Assembly (NCBI GenBank): GCA_003971905.1
Contig: RSEE01000106.1
Location: 1 to 64,000 of the forward strand
Origin: Moniliella sp. 'wahieum'
Taxonomy: Eukaryota; Basidiomycota; Moniliellomycetes; Moniliellales; Moniliellaceae
Direction of reading: 5' to 3'
Length of the DNA stretch: 64,000 nucleotides
The notes beneath the pieces are model-generated. The model worked only from the letters and a program-made list of their open reading frames with translations, was not told where the DNA came from and did no database searches. The position numbers were made by a program, and so were the translations under genes. Every line of letters starts with the position of its first letter. Position 1 is the stretch's first letter. Shown here in pieces: positions 11,098 to 22,300 of the stretch.

Positions 11098-13267
11098 GGG
11101 GAGAAGCCAGAGGGAGGGGCGAGAGAGTAGATAGTGGTTAGAGGCGAGCGGAGCCACCAAGCAAGCGTCACGCGCGTGACGATCAGCTTGCTGATGAACC
11201 AACGATCAAGACGAACGTTGTGCCTACAATTCTGAACTGACTCGCTGAGCGCTGGCCCACGGCGCGCCTTTGCTCCAAGGGGCTTGCTTGGCGGGGCAAA
11301 TCCGCTGTGTACTGCACCCGCACGGAGGGGGTCGTGCATCGGTCGATCGATGATCGATGATCGATGATCCGAAGCCGCCGCACTCAGCTAGCCCTGCGCC
11401 TGTGTGCTGGCAGTGGCATCGATGGTTATCCAGACGATTGAAATCTGAGATCTTCTAAGATCTGAGATGCTTCGACGCGTGTTGTTCTGCTATCTTCTTC
11501 CCTCCCGTTCTTGCCTTGGAAGATCAGCACAAGGGTCGTGAGCGCAGAGCAAAGGTTTTGCATCTCATTTGATTGACGGAACACGCAAAAGTTGGACGGA
11601 CAACCTCTCATCCTTAGAGTTGGGCGCGTCGTCTCTTCTCCTTTCTGATGTGTGTGCGTAGCCAAAACACGACGTGTGTGTGGGTGTCATATAGTTCGGC
11701 TGATCTCGCTCCATTTCCAAATTTTCGTCCCGTCGTCTCACTCTTCGTGCTTCTCCACGTCGCGTCATGTCCTGTGTTCTTGCTTCTTGAGCAAGCCCTA
11801 CTGAAAGAAACCACGAGTTGCAGTGTATCCACGTGTGAGTCGTAAATTCGCAAGTGTGGTAGAGGTGGAAGGGGAAGGGCGAAAGAGAAATAGAAAGTCG
11901 AGGGGACCAGAGACAGGATGGTCGACCAGGACCACAGCAAGCACGCCTTACTAGACATGGCTGTTTATATACAGAAGGAACCAGACCTCATCAAGTGCCT
12001 CATGAGGTATATAAACAGAAGATGGGAAACTCTACAGTAGTGAGGAGCAAAGGGCAGTTTGTCTGTCAAGACCGGGCGCCGCAGATACCAAGCTTCGTAT
12101 TGTAAGTCCAGTTCGCCCCTGTCTCTCCGCGGACAGCATCCGCGGCATGGATAAGGTTCTTCTGGCTCTCTCTCGCTAGTCTAAACGGGACTGACGCGTG
12201 TTGGATGAGATAACTAGGACATGCAGTTTCAGCGTCGGAGATAACCGGAGCGCCCCGGAAACAGGGCGAATCCTCTTTCCAAAAACCGGACGGTTGTTAG
12301 CACCAAACAAATGAAGAGCGTGCCAAATAGAGGGAAAAACCGATAGTGCAAAACGCGCAACAGAAAGAAGCATCACTATCGCACCTCCGCATCAAAGTAC
12401 AGGGGGGGTTCTGATGTTCGGACCCGAAGACGGGGAAGCGAATTATGAAGGAGTGGAGGATACCAACTGGTGCATCTGGCGGGCCGGAGCCTTCTACTCT
12501 GATCTTGTTGCTTGGCAAGCAAACTGGGATATGCATCCATTTTACCGACAGGTGCTGCTGCGGTGGGTAACAACAAAAGAAATTAGGCACAACAAACGAG
12601 ATTGTTACACTGTGTCCTGTGGTAATGGAACGCAGATCAAGGAGAAGAGGAAGTGAAAAAAACGGGTAACCCACTGATATATTTTCGACGTACATAATGA
12701 GAGAGGCCCGAGAGGATCTGCTGCAGATTGCCATGGCTTTGTCTTGATCAATGTCGATAGCGGCTCTGTGAGTGACGTGAGCAGTAGATACTGGCGCTTT
12801 GGTAGCAGTCCCATTCCTTCTCCATTCTTCGAGACGCCGTTGTTGGTACCAACCGCTACGACGGGCCCTGGGGTGGGTGCGTTGCTGTGGTGCGACGGAT
12901 GGATCATGCCACGCCCACTGCGGTCCACACAGGAGCCAAGCCAGGGGGCGTCACGTGCTCCTGGGGCTGCAGGGCGGGGCACGAGGCGAGTGTGGGGGCG
13001 CTTGGCCGGATGCGCGGTGGACGCGTGGACACTGGGCGTGTGCGGGGGGCCGTTGGGGCTCCCCTTGCGCCAGCGCTGGCTTCGACTCGTTTCGGCTGCG
13101 AAGAATTGGGCTCGCCGGGCGCCCCACCGCGCCTGTGCCCGCCCGGTGCTGGCTGCCTGCTGCGGCCATGCGCGCGCCACGCCGCCGGTTGCGCGGGCGT
13201 CGTGTCGAGCGACATCGGCGCCTCCCTCCCGCCCCCCACCCACCAAACCCCCCACCCCGCCTCCGCC
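11098..13267. other. Divergent intergenic region, no firm gene
   Basis: This lies between the leftward adaptin ear and the rightward zinc-knuckle gene. It holds a heptamer repeat at 11346-11369 and AGATCT palindromes near 11450-11470. From about 11400 to 12750 it is AT-richer than coding DNA here. An 80-codon ORF on + at 12414-12656 (Trp-rich) has no recognisable family and is probably spurious. The last 400 bases are GC-rich and likely the promoter of the zinc-knuckle gene. Confidence 0.4.
11346..11369. repeat. Heptamer repeat (ATCGATG)n
   Basis: Three tandem copies of ATCGATG plus ATC, built on the palindrome ATCGAT. A related array with spacer T is at 63761-63781. Confidence 0.85.
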
Positions 13268-13903
13268 ATGGCCCGTCGTGCGCGCAGCTTTGTGTGTGGA
13301 AAGCTCGGCCACCTCGCGTCAGAGTGCACCAGCCCCGAGCGCGTGTGCTTCAACTGTGGCAACACGGGCCACGAGAGCAACGCCTGCCCCGAGCCCCACT
13401 CGGCCACCCAGCGCCAGTGCTACCGCTGTGGCCAGTCGGGCCACATCAAGGCCGACTGCCCCAACGAGCCCATCGACCTCCCCGAGACCCCGGCGGCCGC
13501 TACCAAGGCCCCGTCGACGGCGACAAGCCCGCGCCTACGTCGGCGCCCGCACCCCGCCCGCCCAAGACCAAGGCATGCTACAACTGCGGCTCCCAGGACC
13601 ACTTGGCGCGCGACTGCACCCAGCCGCCCTCGGCCGACGCCCCGGCGCCCAACACCTCCCGCGTGCGCTGCCGCAACTGCTCCGAGCGCGGCCACTTTGC
13701 CCGCGACTGCCCCAACGGCAAGAAATGCTACCGCTGCCAGGGCATTGGCCACGTACGTCCCCCCCCCCCCCACCTTGCCTCCCCTTCTGGGCTGTGTTTG
13801 CTCTTTTTTGCTTCTCTTGTCCCCCAATCCCGTCGGACGTGGCTAACCTACCCTTGGGCCTTTGCAGATCGCACGTGACTGCCCCAACGAGCCGGCCGAG
13901 TAA
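13268..13903 (+). CDS. Zinc-knuckle nucleic-acid-binding protein (Gis2/CNBP-like)
   Basis: Small protein of tandem CCHC zinc knuckles, a family that binds single-stranded RNA or DNA and modulates translation. Six knuckles are visible: SFVCGKLGHLASEC, CFNCGNTGHESNAC, CYRCGQSGHIKADC, then after a Pro/Ala linker CYNCGSQDHLARDC, CRNCSERGHFARDC and CYRCQGIGH/IARDC. The last is split by an intron at 13753-13867 (GTACGT...TTTGCAG), and the protein ends NEPAE with TAA at 13901-13903. The ATG at 13268 has an excellent context (CCGCCATGG). The first knuckle has Ser where the first zinc-binding Cys should be. One frame break lies in the linker near 13490. Length (~170 aa) fits Gis2/CNBP. Confidence 0.88.
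13753..13867 (+). other. Intron in the zinc-knuckle gene
   Basis: GTACGT donor after the His of the sixth knuckle, TTTGCAG acceptor before its IARDC half. Joining restores a complete CCHC motif and the natural stop. It contains a C-run near the donor. Confidence 0.85.
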
Positions 13904-14292
13904 GGGCTGGAGCCTGTTTCGCTGCGCTCGGCTCTCGTGTGGCCTCACCTGTGACGCCTTTCATTTTCCCCTGGCCTGTTCCTGCTTGGTTTAGTGTGAA
14001 CTTGATATCCCGTCACCTCCCGCCCGTCCATGGTCGATCCTGTTTGCTCTGCTTCCTCCCCCGCCTGGCTCTATAGACATAGACGCACCGCAGCGCAGCG
14101 TATCTACCGAGCTCTGCGTTCTCACCCGCCTGCTATGGGGCCGGCCACGCGACGCAGTGAACGCAGCAGCTGGCCAGCGACAGAACTCGATTCGATTGGC
14201 TGCAACCATCCGCACAATGGGATACGATACAATACGATACGATACGGTACGATCCCGATGCGGCAAGTCAGCGATCCCAATCCTGATATCTA
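13904..14292. other. Convergent 3' region between the zinc-knuckle gene and CHS5
   Basis: No gene supported. It contains a short ATACGATAC-type direct repeat near 14220-14250 (GATACGATACAATACG pattern). Probably the 3' UTRs of both genes. Confidence 0.45.
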
Positions 14293-15731
14293 TCACGACA
14301 AGTCAATCTCCTCCGTTGGCAAGTCTTGGGAATCGCCACGGCCATGGAAGCCCGGGGAGGAGGCAAGGTTGACCTCTTCCATGCTTTCGGTGAGGTGGGT
14401 GGTGGCCGAAGCGTAGGCCGGCACGTGGGCGGCCAAGCCTTGGCCTTGGTGCGCAGCGATGGGCGTGTGCTCCGAGTCGAGCGGGGTAGAAGCCAAGCCT
14501 TGGCCTGTCCGGCCCGTTTCGGCCTCAGCCTCGCCCTCGGTCTCGCTCTCTTTCGGCGGCACGATCGTGTCGGACGAAAGGGGGGCGCATCAGGACGAGT
14601 GCCAAGGGCTCCAGCGGATCCACCGCTCCGTCCGAGGTTGCATCCGTGTCAGGATCGGCCGATGCGTCGTTGCCTCCCTCCTTGCCCTTCGTATCCTCCT
14701 CGTGCAGCAGCGCACCAATCGTTTTGCGCAGTTGAGCCAGGTTCGGTGGTTCCTGGCCAAGGTAGTAGGCAGAAATGGGGACCATCCTGCCGGACATGCG
14801 GGGTCAGTCTCAAGTCTCACGTCTCACGTCTCCAGTCTCAGTGCTTGTCGGATGTAGGGTGTGGTTGGTCGTGGGTCGGTGGGTGGTGGTCAGACAAACA
14901 GAGGGGAACAGCCACACGTACTTTTTCTCTGCGTAGCAGGCAAAGATCCAAGCGGGTTGAACGATGGGCAGGCTGAGTTGGGCCGCGCGGTTGTACATGG
15001 AGCCCATGCCGCCCTTGACGGGGTCGCCGCGATTGCGCGGGTCGGAGCAGACGTAGTGGGTCGTCTCGATTTGGATCTTGTCGGTGGGCGTATGGGCGTT
15101 CATCTTGCGCAGTGCCGCCACGGCCGCACGCTCAATGTTAGGGTCCTCAATGTGGCCGAGACAGACGGCGATGCCCGAGGTGTCCTGGATGGTGTGGGTG
15201 CGGAGGCGGATAATGTTGGAGGGCAAGGCACCGGCCGAGGTGCGCAGGACAAGGTGGAAGGTGTAGTCGGCATCAACGTCGAGACCACTGAGTTTGGTAC
15301 TGGTGTTGACGAGCGGATTGGGGATGGCGGCCAAGCGGGCGCCGTTGCGGTAAATGTCGAGGCCCAAGATGCGCGCCGAGGCGAGCTCGACCTTGTCCCA
15401 CTCGAGCGTGACGGAGGTTTGGGTGACGTTGCGCTCGCGCAGCAAGGCACGCGCGGCTTGGTGGAGCCATAGGCATTGAGGATCTTCTCCTGCAGGTCGA
15501 CAAACGCCTTGCGTGTGCGTTCCTCCTCGGTCTCGTTGCGCGTGACGCGGATGTTGACGACGCTGCCGCCGCCGACGCCGGGCGGGAGGAGGAGGCTGGG
15601 GAACTCGATCAGCGACGCACGCGGGCCAATGAGGATGGCCATGCCCGCATCGAGCTTGCCGACGGTGAAGGTGAAGCTCTCGCTGGCATCGTCCGTGGCC
15701 GGCGGCGCGGTGGGGGGCGAGGATGGACATG
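14293..15731 (-). CDS. CHS5: Chs5-like exomer scaffold (FN3 plus BRCT)
   Basis: CHS5 is the dimerising core of exomer, which sorts chitin synthase and other cargo from the trans-Golgi to the plasma membrane. The start at 15731 gives a short Pro/Ala segment, then ESFTFTVGKLDAGMAIL (the dimerisation region), the FN3 domain (SVTLEWDKVEL, YRNGARLAAIPNP, TKLSGLDVDADYTFHLVLR), then the BRCT domain (GIAVCLGHIED, KIQIETTHYVCSDP, LSIVQPAWIFACYAEKK-type motif near 14940). The C-terminal third is acidic, Glu/Ala-rich and disordered, ending EEIDLS at 14293. Frame breaks occur right after the start in a C6 run, near 15465, near 14790 and near 14595. It is followed directly by the NAD kinase gene on the same strand. 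Confidence 0.9.
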
Positions 15732-15959
15732 GCGGGGGCGATGGCGGGAAACGAGCGGCGCGACGCTGCGCTCCCGAGCTGCGACGTGGCGGGGGCGTGG
15801 CGCAGGCGGAATCGCGTGCGGCGTCCCATTCCGCCCTGGGGCTGCTGGCTACGCTGGATGATGATGCAATGATGCATCGCAGTAATATATTCTGACTGTG
15901 CTGCCCCATCGTCTGATGGACGCCTGGAGAGTACGTGATGCATGCATTGGTAACGGCGC

Positions 15960-18879
15960 CTACTGCTTAGTGGGGGGATGGCGGGCGTAGTGCACATGCC
16001 CCCCCCGCGGCTCCTCCTCCACGTCCGAATCCGAGTCGTCGTCGCCATAGACGACGAGCGCCGTCTTGCTGGGGCGCAGCGCGCGTGGGCTGGCTGGCGC
16101 GGGGTTGCGCGGGCTGGCCACCAGATGGTCCGCCAAGTTGCCCGCCACCAACGACGCCCGTCGGTCCGCCACGCTCTGCCGGGCGGCATGCGCACTCGCC
16201 GCCAGTTCCGCTGCGACACTGCCCTGTCGCCCGCGCGTACGCCCGCCCACAGGCACAAGCGGTGTGTGGGCCCCGGCTGGCGGAAGCCAGCGGCAGTCAT
16301 GTGCCGGCGCGAGACGGCGGTAGGCGGCTTGGGTGGACCGGGACTGCCGTACCGGTCGGGACTGTAGGAGAGCGGAGGACTCTCGCTCTTTCCATCGTCC
16401 CCTCGGTGGCAGAGGAGCCAGGCAGGTCCATTGGCCCACCTGGCACCGGCACCGGCACCGGCGCCGCTTCCCCGCTGGCACGGGGCTCGGACACACCTTC
16501 CTCCGAGGACAGCTCGGCAGGCACACTTCCCTTGGGTGGTGCGCGGTGCGGGTCGAGGGACATGGTGGGAGAGGGAGGACGGGTGTGGTTGGTAGAGTGC
16601 GAGATGGGCGAGGCGCCAACCGAGGGCCCGACGGGCGTATGCGCACCGCTGCCCGGCATAGAGCGGGAGGACAAACGAGTACGAGACGGGGGCGAGCGCA
16701 AGGAACTCATTCGCATTCCCTTGGGCGCATGGGTACGGGTCAAATGGGACAAAGGCAGACGAGGAAGCGCTTCGGTCTTGCGCTGCTTGCCCGATTGCGA
16801 CCGTCGCATGTCTCCGCTCGAAGGCGCGGAGTAGAGGTACCGCCACCGCCACCAGCCCCTGGGCCCAACGACCCGATGGGGTCACACCTTCGCTAGGCGT
16901 AGTGGGATGGGTCGCTCTTCAATATCATACGACGCTTCGCTGTTCGAACGCGGTGGGGTGCCCGTTTTCCTGCCTTGGTCAGGGGATGGCGGTATGGACA
17001 TGGTTGATTCGCGAGTTGGATGGGAGCCGGGAGGAGCAGGGGGGGAGGCTGGCACCGGATTCTTCGTAGGGGTAGCGGAGCAGGCGCGGGTGCAGATTCC
17101 TGGTCCGGTCCAAGGGACTGGGACGACGAGGCCGCGGGTTGTGCAGCCGACGCAAGTGGGGGGGTGCATCTGCAGGTCCCGATGGTGTGTCATCTTCCTG
17201 CAGCTCGTCTTCCTCTGGGTCGTCCTCGAGGACAACAAATGACTTTTGGCGTTGCCGTTCGTTCCATTTGAGCGTGGAGGAGATGGCACGGAACCAGTCG
17301 ACGGATTGATTGTCGCGACAAACACTAGGGAACGGGTAGCGGGACGCAGTGACTTTAATGTGGTCGCCTTGCTTGAGCTCCACCCGGCCACGTCCATCAA
17401 AACTAGCCCAGGCCGTACTGCGCGAATTGTAAGGGACTACAATGCGTACGTCAATGCTGTCGGGCAAGAGCATGGGTCGGAAGGAGAGCGTGTGCGGGCA
17501 AATGGGCGTGATGAGAATCGCTGGGATCTCGGGATGAGCGAGGGAGCCACCGGCGGCAAGCGAATACGCAGTCGAGCCCGTTGGCGTCGCAATGCAAATC
17601 CCGTCAGCCTGGACCGTTGTCATGTGATGTTCGTTGCCGAAAATCTCAAGCAGGGTGACAAACGGACTGGGGCCACGGTCAACGACCAGGTCGTTGAGTA
17701 CCTCGAACGTCTCGTGAGGACGGGTGGTAAAGCATTTGACCTCCTTGTCCATCGCGGGACACCCGTCGCCTTGGTGCGAATCCGGATCGTTGCACTGGTC
17801 GGAAGTACACTCTTCGTGCTCGCTGTTTTCGATGGTCTGCCATGCCCCGCGTGACATTCCTTCATGTAGATGGCACCCGTCTTGCCGCTCTTGATTGCAT
17901 ATTGCCGTTCGGCATCCTCCTTGTCCTCCCGTACCACGCTACCACCAAACGAACGGCACACGCACACGAGTCAGCGGGTCTGCCCGGGGGGAAAACGGGG
18001 GGTAGGAGCAAAGCACAAAGGGCAAGGGAGGGGCAACCTACATAAACAGTGGCCGTAAAGCGCATCCGCATATTGACCCGAATCCTTCGTCCAAGACGGA
18101 TTCCATGACCTTTTGAACTGGCCAAACTCAAAGTTGGTCAAAAATCCGAGCGAGCCCAGCGAGAAGGGCAACACGGGCGGCACGATCCGCTGGAACAGCC
18201 ACGAGGCAAACAACACCGTTCCATCCCCGCCAGCGTGACAACAAAGTCCACCAGCTCGGGATGTTCGGTGCACAGGTCGGGCGTCCAGTAACGCAACTGG
18301 CCTTCGTACGGGAACGCATCGGCCTCGGGGGTGTGCCAGCCGAGGAGCGGCGCTCGGCACGATGCGCAATCGGCTCGAACACGTGCGGATAGTCGCGCTG
18401 AATGCCAGCCGAGTCAAAACCGTTTAGAGCGCTGCAGTTGCTGGTCCACATACACGATCAGGCCGCGTCCACGCGGGCGCTGGCTCAGCATGAGCCACAG
18501 CGCAAGGTCGCGTGTAGGTGATGAGTGGTTGTCGCGCGCCTTGGTAATAATCAGCACGCTCTCGATCTTGCTCTTGACGCGCGCACGGCCAGCTGCTTGC
18601 TCATCTCGCGCACGCCCACGGCTGTCTCGGCGAGCTGGCGGGTCAGGGACTGGTTCTGGTCCTCCTGGCCGTCCTCGTGGCCGCTGGAGAGGACATAGGA
18701 GCTGCCATCGAGTAGTAGCCCTCGTCGTCGTCGTTGCGGTGCGGGTGGCGGGGGGGGCGGTGTCGGCGGGGGCGGGGGCAAAGAGGTCGGGGTGGGGGGG
18801 CGGGTAGGGGCCGAGGGCGTGGGGGGGGGCTGGTGAGGCGCAGCGCATCGAGCTCGGCGCGGAGGTGGGCAGCGTCCAT
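15960..18879 (-). CDS. ATP-NAD kinase (Utr1/Pos5 family) with long C-terminal extension
   Basis: The enzyme phosphorylates NAD+ (or NADH) to make NADP(H). From ATG 18879: an N-terminal helix, then SVLIITKARDN and RDLALWLM (near 18500-18560), VYVDQQLQ, the catalytic GGDGTVLFASWLF (about 18180-18230), PFSLGSLGFLTNFEF, MRMRFTATVY, an intron at 17939-18041 (GTAGGT...TAG), then VLNDLVVDRG, TTVQADGICIATPTGSTAYSL split by frame, LSFRPMLLPDS, WASFDGR and ASRYPFP. These follow the Utr1 order. After about 17300 comes an acidic/Ser-Pro-rich tail. A stop occurs at 16882 in one frame, but protein-like composition continues in others to DDDSDSDVEEEP and a stop at 15960; the real end could be either. Many frame breaks. 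Cytosolic location is assumed, as no presequence is seen. Confidence 0.87.
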
Positions 18880-19319
18880 GGCGGGCGGGCAGCACCGGGG
18901 GGGTGCGCGGGGCGCATGGGTTAAACGCTAGGGGGGGCAGGCGGTGTGGGCAGCAGTGGCGACGCTCTGGCTCAGCTTGAGCGCAGGCTAGGCTCAGCCA
19001 GCCGGCGCCTCGGGACAGACCCGCCGCCCAACCCTAGCCCCCGCACGTGCCCTGACGTCACCCGCCCGCGCCTTTCACACCTGTCACGTGTCGTGTGCTG
19101 TGATGTCACACGTCACACCAGCGCCCGCGGCCTATCCAAGCTACCGCCCCAACCAGCCAACGCAGCATGACATCTGTGGAATTGCGGGCATCGCACCTGC
19201 GCCTCCCATCCACCGCCACGAGAGGGAGACAGGGCGAACGAAGAGAAGACCAAACTGGCGCAACGCGCAGTGCAACAGGCAAACAGACAAGGGGAAACGA
19301 CAGCGCAACTGGTTTGCCA
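18880..19319. promoter_or_regulatory. Promoter region of the NAD kinase gene
   Basis: A palindromic CRE-like TGACGTCA lies at 19053-19060 and an AACCCTA element at 19030-19036, 150-180 bases upstream of the NAD kinase ATG. CACGTG- and GTCACACGTCAC-type sites occur near 19085-19115. The bZIP-type site is inferred from sequence only. The 3' end of the SET9 unit may reach into the far part. Confidence 0.45.
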
Positions 19320-22300
19320 CTACGCCCGGGCCGAGGGCGACGCCTGGGCCGAGAGCGCAGGGAAGCCGGCGGGCCGACGGCGCGCGTCTCGCCTGCCTCG
19401 GCGTCCTTGGCGGGGTCGACCGAGACCGAGACCGAAGCTGGCGAAGCCAAGCGCCGCTCTTGTCTCTCGACGAGCGTGCTGAGGCGCGCCTGCACGTCCG
19501 GCGGACACGTCACGTCCGGGTGAGGCATATGGGGCAAGTGGGTGGGAGGCAGGGGCGTGCAAGTAGGCAAAGGACGTGCGAACGAGCTCTTTTTCCGGCC
19601 CCAGCGTAGGTTGCGCCGAATACGCACCGTAGCGCCCGCTAGTGCCCGTAGCGCCCGCAGTGGACGAGGTAGAGGAAGGGGCAGGAGGGAGGGTAAGAGG
19701 AGGAGGGGTGGGATCAGGTACTACAGAGGTGGGTGAATCATGCCGACCTGCACCGGAAGTACAGGAGGAAGCAACCGACGGCGAAGCGAGACGAGAAATC
19801 GAGTTGGGCACAAGGGGGGAGGAGGGCCGTCCGGCAATTCGTCCTTGATGTAGGGTACGTGGCGGGGCAGCAGACACCGGTGCGGGCGTTGGCGCAGACA
19901 CGGACGCAGGGACACCGTCTCCCCTTGTCCCTACTGGGCTTGGACCAGCTTCCACCCCCGCCAAAGCGAGGGGGAGAATCGATGGGCTATCGCGTCCCTG
20001 CGGGTGCGGTTCCTGGGGTCCCTGGGATCCTTGGGGCCAGGGGTTCCATTCCTATTCCCATTGGCTTTGGCATTGGCATTCGCCACGCGAGAAGCAGGGG
20101 ACGGAGCTGGACTGTCCTTTCCTTGGAAGCCGAGGCCGAGGCGGAGCGAGAGTGACCGCGGGACGTACGGGGCTTGCGTGGTCCCAGCTGCGGGGAAGCG
20201 AGCAAGACGGGATCCAAGCGAGCGGTCTTGCGGGCGCGTTTAGAGCCCATGCCAGCGGTCCAGGCGAGGGAGAGGTTATTGAAACTGGTTCGTGCTGAGC
20301 CCTTAGTCTCAATCTCGGGATTGACCGCGTCGACGGCGGTCGAACGACTGCGACGCACGACGACGTTTGCCCTTGCCTCTGACGCCTCGGTCAGAGGACG
20401 ATGCAGAGGACGAGCTTGGGCCCGAGTCCGAGTCCGAGTCGGCGGACAGGGCAAAGGAAGATGCCGTCAAGGACTCGGGCACGTGCGCTTCTCTTCTCTT
20501 CTCGCAATGGCAGGCAAGTGAGAAGGCAGAGGGCCATTGCGTCGGTCCCCCTGGACGGCGATAGGCGAACCAGGTTCGCGACTGCCAGGCGTGGGCTTGG
20601 GGGAATGGGACGCATGGCGACAGCCGCAGAGGCCGATGCGTCCGACTCTTGGCTCTCGGAAATCCGAAGTTTCTTGCGCGGTCGCGTGGGGCCAAGAGCC
20701 ACGTCCTCCTGAACCTCCTCGTCTTCTTGCTTCACACGCACCACCTCGCTCGCCAGACGCCTCGTCTGGCCGCCTACACTGCGATCCGACGCGGCAGCCG
20801 AGAGCGTCCGCCGGTGCGCCCTGCCGACGCTGAGGGCGTGCGTCGATGGCCAGGAGGGAGAGACTGCGCGCTTTGGGCTGGGAAGGTGGACCAGGGGAAT
20901 CCTTTGGATCTACGCGGTAGGTCGGCCAGAGGCGTAAGTGTACAGCGCCTGGGGCGGTTGAGGCGGCATCGCAGCTCGCCTCCGCAATCGGCCCGTCTCC
21001 TCAGGCGCACCCCAATGCTGGGCCAAGGCATCGGTCGTGGCCTGTTTGCCCAGCATCTTGGGACCGAGATTGGTGTCGGACGAATCGGAAAAAGATCCGG
21101 CCGAAAGGGAAGCGTCGGACCTGGCATCAGATTTCGCTCCTGCCGCTTCCATTTCGGCATCGACATCAACATCGGCACCAGCTTCTACTTTCGTCCAACG
21201 CCGGCCTGCGAACGCCGGCCTCGACGCGAAGAGGAAGGAATAGATCGACTCTTCTTGGGTTTGGCATGCGGTGCAGGTTTCCTCGCCTCAGGCCGGCCCT
21301 CCTCCTCAGAGGAGCCCAACTCTGAAGCTTCCCACGCCGGGTCAGAATCTTCCGACTCGTTCGCCCTCTCCAACCTTGGACTGTCGGCCGGCATTGTGGG
21401 GGGCAATGTTACGGCTGACGTAGACGCCTGTTCAGGGCCCAGTGTGGGAGGGAGAAAGGAGAGGTCGGGAGCGTCCAAAGTCCGCTTCGACTTGGCGGGG
21501 TGGTCGGGCCGATTGTCATGCGAGGTACTGCCGGTGGCCTCAGACGCGCGACCACGGGCGAGCGTGTCGGGAGTGGAGCTGGCGGTGGTGAAATGAGCAG
21601 TGGTAGCCGAGGTAGTGGAGCCTGTGCTGCTAGCAGTGCTACTGGTGGAAGCAGCGATGCGGGGTAGGGGTTCGAGAAGGAGGATGGTGGGGAGGAGCAG
21701 AGACCAAGGGAGCAGCAGGGTGAGGCGACGTTTCGGTGGTTTCCGTGGGCCTCGGGCTTATTTCCTTCGCTTCGTGGACTGAGGAAGCTCATCTGGCTCG
21801 TAGTCAGGGTTCTCCAAGCTACGGAGAGGTGTGAGCACAACGGGGGTCCCGTCCCGCGAGGCGGCACTACTATCTGAACGCGCAGCGTCGGCCCCATCGG
21901 AGGGCAAATGGGTGCCACGAGACGAGAGGGAAGTCCGAGAACGAGAGGAGAGCTGGGGCTTCGTGCTCCCAACTTGGCGAACAGTGGTCGGGACGTAGAG
22001 TCGAGCCGAGACGCGCGCACCTGATCTGGCCGCTGCAGGGGCTTCTTTCCCCTGGACCGCGCAATCAATCCCTCAGTCGGTATTCGTCCAGGCCAATCAG
22101 CCTTGAAAATCTTGTAGTGGCGTTCGCACCTTGTGCATTCCTCTTGCGTCCACCACGACTCTTGGACCAAAAGTGAGCGCGGCAAGTCAGGCATACGCGT
22201 TCGGGGCCGGTATTGCCGCCTCCAGCGCTTTCCATTAAAGCTTCGGGCTCGTCCAGCAGTTTACGCGTGATGTGGCCGTCCTTGGTGTTGCTATTCTCAG

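Noticed and set aside
12414-12656. 80-codon Trp-rich ORF on + as a small secreted protein
   Set aside because: No signal peptide, no conserved motif, AT-richer non-coding-like surroundings, and an overlapping longer ORF on the other strand.
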